Assembly (NCBI GenBank): GCA_015179125.1
Contig: WHVA01000032.1
Span: forward strand, 248,001-312,000
Source: Gautieria morchelliformis
Taxonomy: Eukaryota > Basidiomycota > Agaricomycetes > Gomphales > Gomphaceae
Direction: 5' to 3'
Length of the DNA: 64,000 nucleotides
In this document: positions 31,598 through 41,860 of the stretch, in pieces
Layout of the letters: the number at the start of each line of letters is the position of its first letter
How positions within the stretch are numbered: position 1 is the stretch's first letter
The notes under the pieces: model-generated
The model's database searches: none
The model's input: the letters and a program-made list of their open reading frames with translations, nothing else
Told to the model about the DNA's origin: nothing
Position numbers and translations under genes: made by a program

Positions 31598-32035
31598 TTG
31601 TTGAAATGCTTGGAGGAGAGTCAGAAAGAAAAGGAGTGGATATGGTTGAGGGAGAGCTCCAGAAGGAACGGTGAAACCGAGATGAAATTGAAGAAGTCCT
31701 CAGAGGGGAAGAAGCGACCAGAACGAATGAGGATGACAGGAGATGTGGCCAACGAAAGTGATGAACCAAGGAGTCCAGCCGAAGAAGACAAGGAACTGAA
31801 GAGAGTGACAGTGGAAATGATTGACGAGGTGAAGGATGAGGCGGTGCAGAAAAATGAGGGCATAGATGCGTGTAGAGAGGAAGGGATGACCGGAGAAAAC
31901 CACGGAGGGGGAGAAGCGAGAGTAAGCGATGCAGAGGAAAGCCAGGGAAGGAGCGTACCAAAATATCCCTCAATGGGCCCATTGACGAATCCATCGAGCA
32001 TCAAACACGAGAGGAAGAAGTACGCGACTACTTAA
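31598..32035 (+). CDS. Lys/Glu-rich hypothetical protein
   Basis: A 145-codon frame extremely rich in Glu, Lys and Arg (SQKEKEWIWLRESSRR, EEDKELKRVTVEMIDEVKDE). The coding strand is strongly purine-biased across about 31.57-32.0 kb, which forces open frames on both strands, so this may not be a gene. Other plus frames read coiled-coil-like text with stops, which suggests a decayed gag-like or coiled-coil protein. No family recognised. Confidence 0.25.
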   Translation: MLKCLEESQKEKEWIWLRESSRRNGETEMKLKKSSEGKKRPERMRMTGDVANESDEPRSPAEEDKELKRVTVEMIDEVKDEAVQKNEGIDACREEGMTGENHGGGEARVSDAEESQGRSVPKYPSMGPLTNPSSIKHERKKYATT

Positions 32036-33393
32036 CGAAGTAGCAGCGATGGCAAGAGTGACAGAGCCCGATGGAGTAGAGCCTGTGTCTATGGCATTGA
32101 TTAAGGATGAGCAGACGAACAGTTTCAAAAAGACAATGACGGTGAGGAACGCAAACGCAAGGAAGTCGAGGCAAGTGTACAGTATCGAGAGGAATACGAC
32201 ACCCTTATTAGCACATGGAGTTTAATCGAATGGCCACCCAATACGAACGTAAACGACACCCGCATATAACAATAATCCCGCCATTACCATATGTATCGGC
32301 TTGGTGTGTGTAGTGGCAATAGGGGCCTGCTGAACCCAGATGAGGCTTGAGACTTTTAATCTGTTATCGTTAACAGATTAAGAGTCTCAAGGCCTCATCT
32401 TGGTTTAACAACAGATTGAGCCTCCAATTCGAGGCTAATCTCATGAGTTTTCATGTCGTTTGTTTGTGTGAGATGAGAGAAACTCGACGTCAGAGGTTGA
32501 ATTATGGAGCAGGTGGCCCACTGAGGGACTCACAGGGAGTGACAGGCTAAAATGATTTATTTACTGTAGGACTAAGTATGAGCTACATTTATATGAATGT
32601 AGTCGGGGGTTAAGCTTTAAGTTCGAGGCATAGGAGAAAAATTGTTGTAAAGGAGTCAGGGAGATGGTCAGCGGCTAAACTGAAGATGATGTGGGATAGG
32701 GCCCTAGGGAAGCAAGGTCTGGGTTTACTGCCTATGAATACAAGTATAAGATCGACAGATAATAGGAGAATGGACCGTACAAGTCAATAGATGCATCAGG
32801 AGGAATAGGGGTGAGATCCGATGCACCGTGCCGGATCTGCAGGTAATGGGGGTGCATATATGCACTTCGGATGTCCTCGGATTGCTCGGAAAACATGAGT
32901 GACTCCCTGGACTCGGAGAACCGAAAGGCTCATAACAAGGATGACAATTCTCCTTCTCATTTACTATTCACCAGTGGCCGCCTGACGCGCGACATAGGGA
33001 AGAAAGCAATAATGACTACCATTCCAGGTGCTCCTGACACCCGAACTGCAGATACAACAATAACAATTCGGTAATGAGGTAAATATGGATGGAGGGGATT
33101 AGAAGCATTGTGTGCCGACCAAGCTATATAACGACTACCATTCCAGCTGCTCCTGACACCCGAACTGAACATAAAGTAATAACAATTCGTTAATGAGGTA
33201 AATATGGACCAAGGGGATTGGAAGCATTGTGTGCCGACCAAGTATACAATATTCTGAATCATTCCTCGCTAAGTACGTCCGCCTGATAAATCAACCGCCC
33301 CCCTCACCCCGCCCCACCCCCCCAAAGAAAAATTGATGCTTGGAATTAATAAAAGCGGTTTATGAAGGTGACGACAGCGTATGGAGTAATACT

Positions 33394-33637
33394 TCATTCT
33401 AAGATAATAAGGGAAAGGTTAATGTTTATATTTGCGCAATTTTGGAGCAATATATAGGTACGTACCACAGCAGCCGCAGGGTGAGACTGGTCCGGGTGAC
33501 GGGCAAGGGGGAACCGGAGAATCGCAAGCAATTTCACAATGTCTCGGACTCAGGCCTTCTGCCAATGGATTGCCTAGGGCAGGGGCTGCGAGACAGACTA
33601 ATGCGAATAGTGTTGAGAGGGTGATTTGGAGTTGCAT
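33394..33637 (-). CDS. Small secreted cysteine-rich protein C
   Basis: Predicted 58-residue product with exon 1 33466-33637 (172 nt), intron 33399-33465 (67 nt) and exon 2 finishing GAA TGA. The signal peptide is nearly identical to A (MQLQITLSTLFALVCLAAPA). The mature peptide differs from A by only a few residues (for example CDSPVPPCP and CGCCE). It lies in the segmental duplicate of the gene A region, so it arose by that duplication. Confidence 0.65.
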
Positions 33638-33895
33638 TGTCGATGGTATGGCACCGTGCTGAATCACTAAAATAACTGGCCCACGCTTTTATAGCACGCT
33701 AGAAACCTGATGCCTGAGGCCTGAGCACCTAAAATAACTGTCACGCAACGATGATTAATTCCGGCTCTGTTACCTGCGCATCATATGGCCCGGCGTTCAC
33801 CTCGGCTAAAAATCTTCCAGCAGGCTCATGGTGTAATTGTATAAATATCTGCTTGTTCAATAAAATTCCCAGGCACTGAGTCCACTGCCCAGCCG

Positions 33896-34297
33896 TTATG
33901 ACCGGCATGATCTGAGAAGCGATTGTATATTGACGTACCCTAATTTGATTTGAGGCCAGATATGATCGGTCCCTAGGCTATATAGGCGCCTGACAGCATG
34001 ATAGGGAGAGCCCGAATTACAAACCTTGTAAACGACCATCCTAGACAGGTTGTGCGCCGTGATCTCGAGCTGCAGGGCAGGGAACGTGTGGCTGTCGTTC
34101 CGATGGGTGAATGGATTGTGAGCGAAGTTCTCGCGCCAGGCCTGATCGAAACGTTTCAGCGCCTCGTCCTCATTAGCGGTATATTCTCCGGTAGAGGCTC
34201 TGTGGACGATGTCTTCGTCGAAGGCACTGCCGGTGGTATCAAGGATCTCGTCAAAGAAATCAGGCAACGGGTGGTGTCCTTGCCAGGCTCTGAGCAC
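33896..34297 (-). CDS. Hypothetical protein fragment in unit C
   Basis: A 133-codon frame including DEDIVHRASTGEYTANEDEA and LKRFDQAWRENFAHNP. Decayed copies of the same text occur in unit A (about 27230-27590) and unit B (29145-29300), where frames are broken. It could be a captured exon of a host gene; a CCTTGTAAAC junction in all copies may mark an exon end. I do not recognise the family. Confidence 0.35.
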   Translation of the reverse strand: MLRAWQGHHPLPDFFDEILDTTGSAFDEDIVHRASTGEYTANEDEALKRFDQAWRENFAHNPFTHRNDSHTFPALQLEITAHNLSRMVVYKVCNSGSPYHAVRRLYSLGTDHIWPQIKLGYVNIQSLLRSCRS

Positions 34298-34336
34298 GGA
34301 GTACTCTGGTAGGAACGGTCAACGCCGCTCTCTATG

Positions 34337-34365
34337 CACTGTAGGAAGAGCGGGCACTTAAAATA
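34337..34365. repeat. Terminal inverted repeat, left type (IS630/Tc1 family)
   Basis: CACTGTAGGAAGAGCGGGCA followed by CTTAAAA. The reverse complement of the same sequence terminates the transposase-bearing element at 60799-60823, and a variant ends at 46969-46993. No transposase follows here; AT-rich sequence with more TTAAGTAC motifs continues to about 34480. Confidence 0.7.
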
Positions 34366-34499
34366 AGTACTTTTGGCACTAGTACTTAATTCCAGTAGCT
34401 TTTTTCACCCCAAAATCAGTGTCAAAAAAATTAATTTAGCTACCACTAAAATTAAGTACATTTAAGCACTTAAAAGAAGCTACCCAAAGCCAGCCCATA

Positions 34500-35350
34500 T
34501 CGACGGGTAGACGGATCAAATCACCAAACAAACCGACTGCTGCGAGCCTGAGACAGCAAATTCACTTACTAGGTTAGCATAAGGAAATATTAGTGAGTAC
34601 AACAAAAGAACCTTTGCATCGTGCATGGCGAATTGTTCGTGTCTGTAGCTTGAGAGCGCAGGGACTTGGGAGTCTCAGAGAGTAAGGGGGAGTGTTTACA
34701 ATATTACAATTGATGTGTAGCGACAACGTAGCTTACTGGAGTAATATAAATGATGAGAAAGCAAAGAGAAAAAAGAAAAAAAAAACTGCACCTATTCAAA
34801 CTCGACTTCTGGTTCCACAAAAACAGTCCTGGCAAAGTCACCACTGCGGTCAACAATTCCCCACTCATTCCTGCGCTTGACTCAACTCGTCCAACTATGC
34901 ATTCAGCCGTATGCAAATCCACAACAACTGGCACGGTGGTCTCCCGAGTATGGTGCTGAGATGGCGGGGTGGGTAGTCGTGCCTCTACAGACCTGTATGC
35001 AGAAAATTAATCCTAATGATATAAAATCAGATAATTCGAAAAAAAAAGGCATACCTGAAAGTAGACTCGGTTCTAGATCAGAGAATGTCAATCAGGTGTT
35101 AGGTTACACTCACTTGTTGAAAAAGTTCGACGCTGTAGTTGTTTTTGACCATGCCCCTCCGGCAAGCCAAAAACACCTCCCCCTCCCCTCACCTAATCGA
35201 CCCACTCAGGTTCAACTTCAAACTTGGCCGTGGGATCATACGCGCCCTTCTTTCCCGTGTCCCCCTCCCCCTTGCATCCGGGCACCGCGTGTTAGCAACT
35301 TGGGGTTATGGCAGGGAAGGTTCGGTAGAGTTCTTAGAAAGCTAGAATCA
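34500..35350. other. No recognisable feature
   Basis: Unique sequence with short frames only. A run of A residues lies at 34760-34785 and another at 35037-35047. Confidence 0.35.
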
Positions 35351-35356
35351 AATACA

Positions 35357-35503
35357 CTCTCTCAGTGAATTTATTGTCACTGTTATATTAATACAATACC
35401 TAGAATCAAATACACTACATGATTTTCAGTCAACATGCTATGGAAATATGAAAGATACTACTCGTCTCTCTCAGTGAATTTATTGTCACTGGGAGAGGAG
35501 TAC
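35357..35503. repeat. Repeated hairpin CTCTCTCAGTGA...TCACTG
   Basis: CTCTCAGTGAATTTATTGTC occurs twice (about 35360 and 35473), each containing the inverted pair CAGTGA/TCACTG with loop ATTTATTG. The second copy extends the stem with CTCTC/GAGAG. The phrase GAATCAAATACACT is also repeated between them. Confidence 0.65.
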
Positions 35504-35559
35504 CATTCTGTCTCAGAATGCATATACGTGCACCCCGCCCTTTAGCGCTCAAGGGCTCG

Positions 35560-36036
35560 CGCGTCGAAGTCATTTCAAACTCCGCTGGGTGCAGCCGCCT
35601 GTGAAAATAGAAATAACAGAATGAAATGGAGAGGTAGGGAGTGACTGGAAAATTTCGAAAATAAGCAGAGAAGTGAATGCATGGTACAAGAACAATGTGA
35701 GAAAGAATTGGAAACACCATACAATAAATCGAATACATTATGCTTGATTTTGGTGCAGGAGCATAAATGCACCCAACACCGCGACCGTGCCGAGGCGCCC
35801 CGCCTCCATGTGCACCTTGGCGCTGCAGTCGACCTTGAGGCTGATGTGCTGGCGGGGTATATTGCCAATGTATGTCTGCCAGTATACCAGCAGCCAGGTG
35901 GGTTTGTCGCCCACTTGAAGCTCTCGTTGGCCGTACTTCGCCAAACATGGCTTGAGGGGGGGCTGATGAGGAAGGATAGTCCCGCTTGGGTCAGAAGGGC
36001 CGGGAAATGATGAACAGGCACTGCGAGCAAGTGCAA
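35560..36036 (-). CDS. Unrecognised coding-like block
   Basis: One minus-strand frame reads YGQRELQVGDKPTWLLVYWQ, then IGNIPRQHISLKVDCSAKVH and RLGTVAVLGAFMLL. It has codon usage and composition typical of real protein, but another frame is longer over the same bases. It may be an exon of a host gene continuing in 36100-36990 on the same strand. No family or splice chain established. Confidence 0.3.
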
Positions 36037-36539
36037 GGTGAAAGGCGTTTGAGAAGGTCAGGGTCGCCGGGGATGCCAGCAGACCTGGTGTGGATTCAGA
36101 TGTTGGACTGCGATGCTGTCAGATGTCCTGATCAGCACAGAATGCAACATGCGAAATCTGTGGGCTCAACGCCTGATTATTCTGTCGGCCCAACTCTGCG
36201 AGAATACTTTCCATCAAGAGCTGTAGACGCAGCATGGTTTCAGATAAGAGATAAGATGCGGGGTGATGTAGAGACTTCAAGGCAAGACAATAACGCAACC
36301 CAGGAACCTGAGAGGCGAAAGAGTTGAAATGGAAGGCCCTGCGACAGGCAACAGCACGAGGATCAGCAGTCAAATTTGGTAGTGCTCAGAAGATAGGGTC
36401 ACTGTGGACTCCCATATCGTTCTCAGCTTTCATTACAATATTATCCATCTCTGCATGAGGAGCGATGCCTGCACAGCATCGTCCACTTCAAATTTGGCAC
36501 CGGGGGTCGGGGGTCGAGGGTCTCTATCCCAAGGGCTGC

Positions 36540-36990
36540 CATAATGAGACCGGTAATGTACTGCTCTCGCGTGAGTCATTCACAGACGAGGCTGACCCTG
36601 CCACATTCATTCTCAAGTACAATTGTAACCTGGGGAGGGAGATATTTCGGCGGCGGTGGGGGTGGTGGCATTGAAAACTGAAAAGCATATCTAAACAATC
36701 CGTCAACGAGGGACACTCGAGAAAGATGGACTCACAGACGGTTGACTCCTTGCCAACACTCCTTGGCATTCTCTTGACCACCTGACGGAGCTTCCTGGGC
36801 CAAAGAAAGGAAATATTGGCATTATGATGCCTGTAGGAGTTATTTGCGGGACCAGGGCTGAAAGAGGACTCAGGGACGAGACTGGCAAGACTAGCATAGG
36901 ACATGTCAACGGGGCTGGGGTTGAAGGCTGGTGCTGGTCTGCAAAATGAAGTAGATAGATGGCCTACGGAATACGGGGAACAGAGACTCA
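36540..36990 (-). pseudogene. Unrecognised coding-like block with possible intron
   Basis: Upstream frame: SFLWPRKLRQVVKRMPRSVG to a GTGAGT donor near 36735. After a TTTTCAG acceptor near 36678 comes a proline-rich stretch and KYLPPQVTIVLENECGRVSL, then VCE and TGA, with readable protein continuing beyond the stop (TREQYITGLIMAA). This suggests a host gene that lost its frame. Family not recognised. Confidence 0.28.
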
Positions 36991-36999
36991 CGTTGGATG

Positions 37000-37840
37000 G
37001 AGTGTTTGGGTGACTGGTGGCGGGGGTGTTTGTGAACGCGTCCCAACGCAGTAAATTAACACAGATATTGGGAAAATCTTAACTGCAACCCATAACTATT
37101 TATTGTCGCTGGAATATTTCTGCTGCTACGTCATGAAACGGCTGGACTTGTAATCCATTATAATATAAAGTTCAGCCAGGAATGGCATCAAAAGTGCCCA
37201 CAGAGTCGGACCAAGGCTTAAAGGGCGGCCAAAATTTATCCTGGATGAGCGGGGTTAGTTTATGTTGCAGTGAGGCGCCAGGGATGGGGGTTAAGGGGCA
37301 GGCAAAGGCAGAAGGGGATTGGGGGCAAGTACTGAAGTGAAGGGGTGGAGAGGAAGGAGAGAGGGAATGAAGAAAGAAAGAAAACCACGCACCGGTACCC
37401 CGTCATCCACTCCTCGTCCCCCTCACGTTGCGCGCGATACTTCCATGGGATGACCTCAAGCGCCCACCACCAGGGCAGGCTCCGTGCCGGGGTGAGAAAA
37501 ATGAGCAGGGACATGCAGGGGGTCAGGGGAGAGCATCAAGGACACGATGAGGAGACGGGCAGTTAGCGAGCGGACAGCATAACGCAGCTGGCATGACCCA
37601 CCAGAGCGCATCCGCAAGATTGGCCTGTTCCTCCAATGGCTGAGGGAGCACTGGCAGCTCTGGAAGCTGCACCTTTCCTTTCATACAGCAATCACCAAAC
37701 CTGGGCCGCACATTTGAGGATTTCTGCAGGTGTTCTGCCATCCAGTGCAATGCTTTACAGTCAGGGCAGGAAACAACCATGGGACCCAAATCATGATGCT
37801 GCACATCTGCCCCGATTATTCTAGAGCGACCAGGTGGAAT
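37000..37840. other. No recognisable feature
   Basis: Unique sequence. Frames on both strands are short and overlapping, and no motif is evident. Confidence 0.3.
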
Positions 37841-37849
37841 AGGAGGAGG

Positions 37850-37995
37850 AGGTCGCTGAGGACGCTGCCAAGGTACAGGGAGTGGCTGAGGAGGCTGAGG
37901 AGGTGCAGGGAGTGGCAGAAGAGGCTGTGGAGGTGCAGGGAGTCGCTGAGGAGGCTGAGGAGGTGCAGGGAGTCGCTGAAGAGGCCGCGCCGATG
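37850..37995. repeat. 30-bp minisatellite, about five units
   Basis: Unit GTGGCTGAGGAGGCTGAGGA + GGTGCAGGGA with scattered changes. All units keep frame, encoding a VAEEAEEVQG-type decapeptide on plus or TPCTSSASSA on minus, but neither frame extends to a recognisable protein. Confidence 0.8.
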
Positions 37996-38009
37996 AGGTG
38001 CGCAGGCAC

Positions 38010-39010
38010 GGTGGTGTAGCCGATGGACACCGTCGGTTCCTCCGCGCCCCCGGTGGATGGCGAGGACGGTTCGGCGTAGTTAACGAGCTAACAATTATAA
38101 AATACTACAAGGTGTCTTGCCTGAGGATTGTATGGATATTGCTTGCAATTACTTGTATGGCCCTTGCAAGCATGTATGAGGTGCTGGCATGATTATGTGC
38201 GTGCAATAATGAGATTTGGTAAGTCAATTCAATGTCCGACACTTTCTAAATTGCAACTCCTTCTCCCTACTGCCATGACCCCCCAACAACAAACAACCAT
38301 TCACATCGACGATAACTACTCTCGAACTCGGCGAACATATCCTCGGTTAGATGGTGGAGCCTGCAACCAGGCAAACGCTAAGTAAGTCACCTTTTCATGT
38401 CCTCATTATTGCCGCTCAATACCCACATATCCATGAGCTATTTTTGCACAGTCCTTCGATCACAGTAGTATATTTCAGTCTCTACCTCAACGTAAGTAAA
38501 ACTTTCAACAATCTTTGCCATGCATATAATTGACTCTGACTTAGTGTCAGCCGTCTCTTTGAGAACCGAGGCCTCGGGAAATATGCATGCCATATGCAAG
38601 TCCAACAAACCTGAGCAGGATCTTTTTGCTTGGGCAGGTACCATATATGAGCGTCAATACACCACACCCGCCTCTGACTCTGACAGACGACTTTGCACAT
38701 TCAGACTCAATGGGGGGTGACGTGGATGAGAAAGGTCAATCTTGGAGGATTTAGGCACGTCTTTGGTTTTGCTTTTTTTTTGTTTATGGGGTGCTCACTA
38801 GCTTTTTCGTTTCTCTCTTGCGTTGTTCTCGACCTCGGCCCTCTGCGGTCACTATAACCATTCCGCACAAACTGTGACGCCTGATATCACCCCTGCTCCT
38901 GCAGCAACCATACAAACGCATTCGTGAACACAACTTCACGCTCCACACCCTCCCCACGCTCACTGCACTCTATATCATGTAAGGGAATGTGAGCATATTC
39001 GACGGGTATA
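38010..39010. other. No recognisable gene
   Basis: Low coding signal; short frames only. A run of T occurs near 38770. Confidence 0.3.
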
Positions 39011-39019
39011 TGTATAATG

Positions 39020-39386
39020 CCATGGGGTGTTCGGCATCACCGTGAAATGCGGCATCCTGCGCCTCGCCGTGCCGCATGCCCTCGCCAACGTCGCCAACGT
39101 TGTCGTCTGCAGCGTCTCCTTCTTCATCGTCCTTTCCTCATCGGTATCGCCATGCGCTGCAAGGCCGCCGTCGGTGCGTACAGTCCCTCTGCTCCCTGCT
39201 TATGCCTGCGTGCCCTGACCGTGGGTAGTGCGTGTGGTGCTGCTGTTCTTTTGATGCTCTACCTCATCTCCCTCCCGCTTCAGCTCGTCTCGACCTTGAC
39301 CTTTCTCCACCAGGGCTCCGCCGCCCTCGTTGCCATCACCACCGTCCACGCGGGCGTCGTCGCCGCACTGTTTTGGTCTTTGCTGG
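39020..39386 (+). pseudogene. Chitin synthase III catalytic subunit-like (PF12271 family) fragment
   Basis: Exon-like block 1 reads FGITVKCGILRLAVPHALAN and VANVVVCSVSFFIVLSS, a membrane helix. After a putative intron (GTGCGTACAG...) block 2 reads LYLISLPLQLVSTLTFLHQG and SAALVAITTVHAGVVAALFW, ending at a GTATGC donor. The order of a hydrophobic helix, PLQL..., QGS.AL... and HAG..AALFW is what I know from multi-spanning proteins of this family, which act in chitin synthesis. The joining frame is imperfect, and the next expected exon (ATQVVEDGT-like) is not found before 39770, so this is probably a truncated remnant. Confidence 0.5.
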
Positions 39387-39769
39387 GTATGCTGAGTGTG
39401 TGCTGTGCTTTGTGTTGGGATTTTTCATTTGGGTGTGTGTATCAGTGTCGGTTCGTTTGGCTTGCGGTTGGCTGTGTGCGGTGCGCGTGGGCTTTCGTTT
39501 GATGCGTGAGATGTGCTTCGGCTGCAACAATACACTCCTCCACCCTCCACCACACTGCCCTCCTCAGCTCATAGAGGTCCGGTGTGTCTGCCCCGACGGC
39601 CCGACGGTGCGCTCGGTGCCATGCCACGCCATCTACACCGCCTCTCTTTGTCCTTTGTGGACCGACAGGGTTGGAATGTGCGTGCATTGCCTCGTGGGGG
39701 GGGGAGGGCGGGGGGGTTGCGCGTGTGTGACGTCGCATGCGCTCTGTCCTCGTTAAAAAAAGAAAAGTA

Positions 39770-39835
39770 ATTCTTGCTTTATTTTATATTTATTTATATT
39801 TATATTTATATTTTCATTTTTATTATTTCCACCCG
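39770..39835. repeat. AT microsatellite-like tract
   Basis: Repeats of TTTATATTTATAT following an A-rich run. Confidence 0.7.
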
Positions 39836-39996
39836 CCCTTCCTCTTCCTCCCTCGACTTGTTATTATTACCTGTATTTCAGTACTATAATACACTCATTT
39901 ATCAGTATTTTATAATGGCATTTTTAAGTACAAAAATGGCTGAAATTCAGTGTAAATTGTTTCTGAAATGGTCATTCTCTCTACTAGATTTCAGGG

Positions 39997-40001
39997 TCAC
40001 G
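39997..40001. other. Target site duplication of Ty3-C, left
   Basis: TCACG directly before the LTR, repeated at 46875-46879 directly after the other LTR. Confidence 0.93.
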
Positions 40002-40357
40002 TGTGAGGGCAACACTAATGACGAAGCCACAACCAAAGATACTCAAGGAGATAAGAGCCGATACTAGGACAATGACCAACTGTGTAGTGGGTATCCTCAG
40101 AGATCAAGCTGAGGAAACGCCACCACATGGGCTACAGTCTTATAGCGCTGGCAAGGCTTACATAATAGGGGAGACGGAAACTTGTAGAAGGTTACGGAAG
40201 GTGACGGAAAGTGATGGAAGGTCGCGGAAAGTGACGGAATGTGACAGGTGATGGAATGTGATGGAATGTGATGGAAGGTTATGGAAACTGACGGAAGGTG
40301 ACGGAAACTCATGGAAGGAAATAGAAACTTGTGGAAGGAAACACGTGAACCCTGACA
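40002..40357 (-). repeat. 3' LTR of Ty3-C
   Basis: 356 bp, TGTGAGGGCAACAC to CCCTGACA on the plus strand. The U3 end, about 40170-40350, is a degenerate array of GTGACGGAAGGTGATGGAA-type units, which differ in number and order in each of the three LTR copies here. Confidence 0.93.
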
Positions 40358-40370
40358 TCACCCCCCTCTC
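40358..40370 (-). other. Polypurine tract of Ty3-C
   Basis: Minus-strand GAGAGGGGGGTGA immediately before the 3' LTR, almost the same as in Ty3-A. Confidence 0.85.
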
Positions 40371-40403
40371 AATGCTTGTCGTCCCGACAAGCACAGCTGC
40401 CAC

Positions 40404-40965
40404 CTAGCCCCCAACATCCACCAAGACATTGTTTCCAAGTATGCCACAGGCGGGACCACCATCTCTCCTGGCCCTTCCCTTCCTGGTAACGCAGGTCAAT
40501 GATGAGCTCAGGGGGATTGGGGTCCATGGGCAAGTGCAGCCCTCGGGACCTTGCTCGACGTATTCACTCTCCTGCCATGTTACGGAAACGTCGTCCCACC
40601 CAGCCTTCGAAAGTGTAGGGGGTTCCACAAGGGGGGGTTCCATCGTTGAGGAAGACAGGGTCGCTGACGTAGTACGTGTTCTCTCGTCTGTGTCGGGGTC
40701 TGAGGAATGCGAGTGCAGGGCAAGTGGGCGCCTGACTCTTCGCTGGTGTGAGGTCCTCAGAGCTGACGGACCACTTTGAAGACCATGCGACGTCGAGATC
40801 ACGGCAGTCAAGCATCCTTTGTAGCTTGGCTTCACTGGCTGCTCTGGATGATGAGAAGCCGGAGAAGTGCAGGAGGGTTGGATCGACACATGACATGTTT
40901 GGCAGGTCAGAGAGGTTTTGGGTGAAGCTGGGGAGGGCAACAAGCTCAATGGTGGGCGAGGACAT
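40404..40965 (-). CDS. Ty3-C post-pol ORF, unknown
   Basis: After the chromodomain and before the polypurine tract, two overlapping minus frames are open. The one from ATG 40965 reads MSSPTIELVALPSFTQNLSD, then NMSCVDPTLLHFSGFSSSRA for 133 codons; the other runs from 40949 to 40404. Only one can be real, and the first has the more protein-like composition. The position parallels ORF3 of Ty3-B. No family recognised; it could be a decayed extension of Pol. Confidence 0.35.
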
Positions 40966-40999
40966 GGTTGATGGATGTGGTGGGGTCGATGCAGTGGAA

Positions 41000-41860
41000 G
41001 TGAGCAGTCACAGGTGGAGAGGGGATATATAGCTTATTGGAATGAATTGGTTAGGTGGAGGCCGATATCGCTTATCTTTGGGGTTCTGGACCCTTGACAT
41101 TATGAGTAAAAGCCCTGCCTGCTGTCCAGTCGAAGAGAGTTTGCCTGGAAGGTTCTGTGAAGTTCTGAAATCTCTGGAAGGGGAGGGACATGTATGTGGC
41201 TGCTGAGATACGCTGAGGTGCCTCTGGGTTCTGCCGGTGAAATTCCTTAACAAGTCACTTTGCCCCAGAGACATCTTTCGCTGGTAGCCAGAGATCGTCG
41301 GCAGCTCCATAGCCTTTCCAGCGCACGAGATACTCCAACCTTCCACGGAACATCCTGCTGTCTAGAATCCTTTCAACTTCATATTCTTCGGCTCCATCCC
41401 GTATGACAGGGGGGGGGGTGGAGGGGCATGACGTTCAAGGATTGGGTCATCTTCATATGGCCGAAGCAGGACGACAGAGAACACTGGATGTGTGCGACCA
41501 AAGGATGCAAGAAGATTTAGACCATAGGCATTTCGTGAGACCACCTTATTAACAGTGTAGGGGCCTAGCCACTTGTTGTCTAGCTTCTTCATTGGGTGAG
41601 TGGTTGTGATGTTTTGTGCATTGAGCCAGACCTTGTCACCAAGCTTATAAACTGGGGCTGCTTTATGGTGCACGTCATAGAAGCGTGCCATGTCCTCTGC
41701 TGCCTTGGACAGGGCTGAACGAGCTTCTCTTGCGGCTGCTTCCATCCGCATTGTGAACTCATCCAGGGCCTCGAGTCGAGTTTCCCGGACTGGTTCCAGT
41801 CCCAGCCTTGGATGTTGGCTACTGTCCAACATGAAGGGTGTAGTCTGGGTTGAGGCATGG
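41000..41860 (-). pseudogene. Ty3-C integrase C-terminus and chromodomain
   Basis: From the solo LTR the frame resumes at HASTQTTPFMLDSSQHPRLG, passes the GPY/F-type module (KKLDNKWLGPYTVNKVVSRN, FGRTHPVFSVVLLRPY), then loses frame at a homopolymer G run (about 41408-41419). The chromodomain continues in another frame: [28 protein letters not shown], then an in-frame TGA where Arg is plausible, and LVKEFHR. Confidence 0.85.

Larger units (their letters stand above)
32345..34312. repeat. Repeat V copy 2 plus duplicated unit C
   Basis: Uninterrupted counterpart of 23585-24049 joined to 26151-27600. Repeat V runs to about 32845 and passes through GCATATATGCAC, the empty insertion site of the 2.1-kb TIR element, into unit C. 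Unit C has the two 125-bp tandem segments at 33013-33240 and the secreted protein gene at 33394-33637. Confidence 0.88.

Noticed and set aside
31338-31994. 218-codon minus-strand Ser/Pro/Leu-rich frame
   Set aside because: Consequence of the pyrimidine-rich strand; no domain or splice support.
35965-35990. Second hammerhead-like core CTGATGAGGAAGG
   Set aside because: No helix II closing GAAA and no helix I or III partners.
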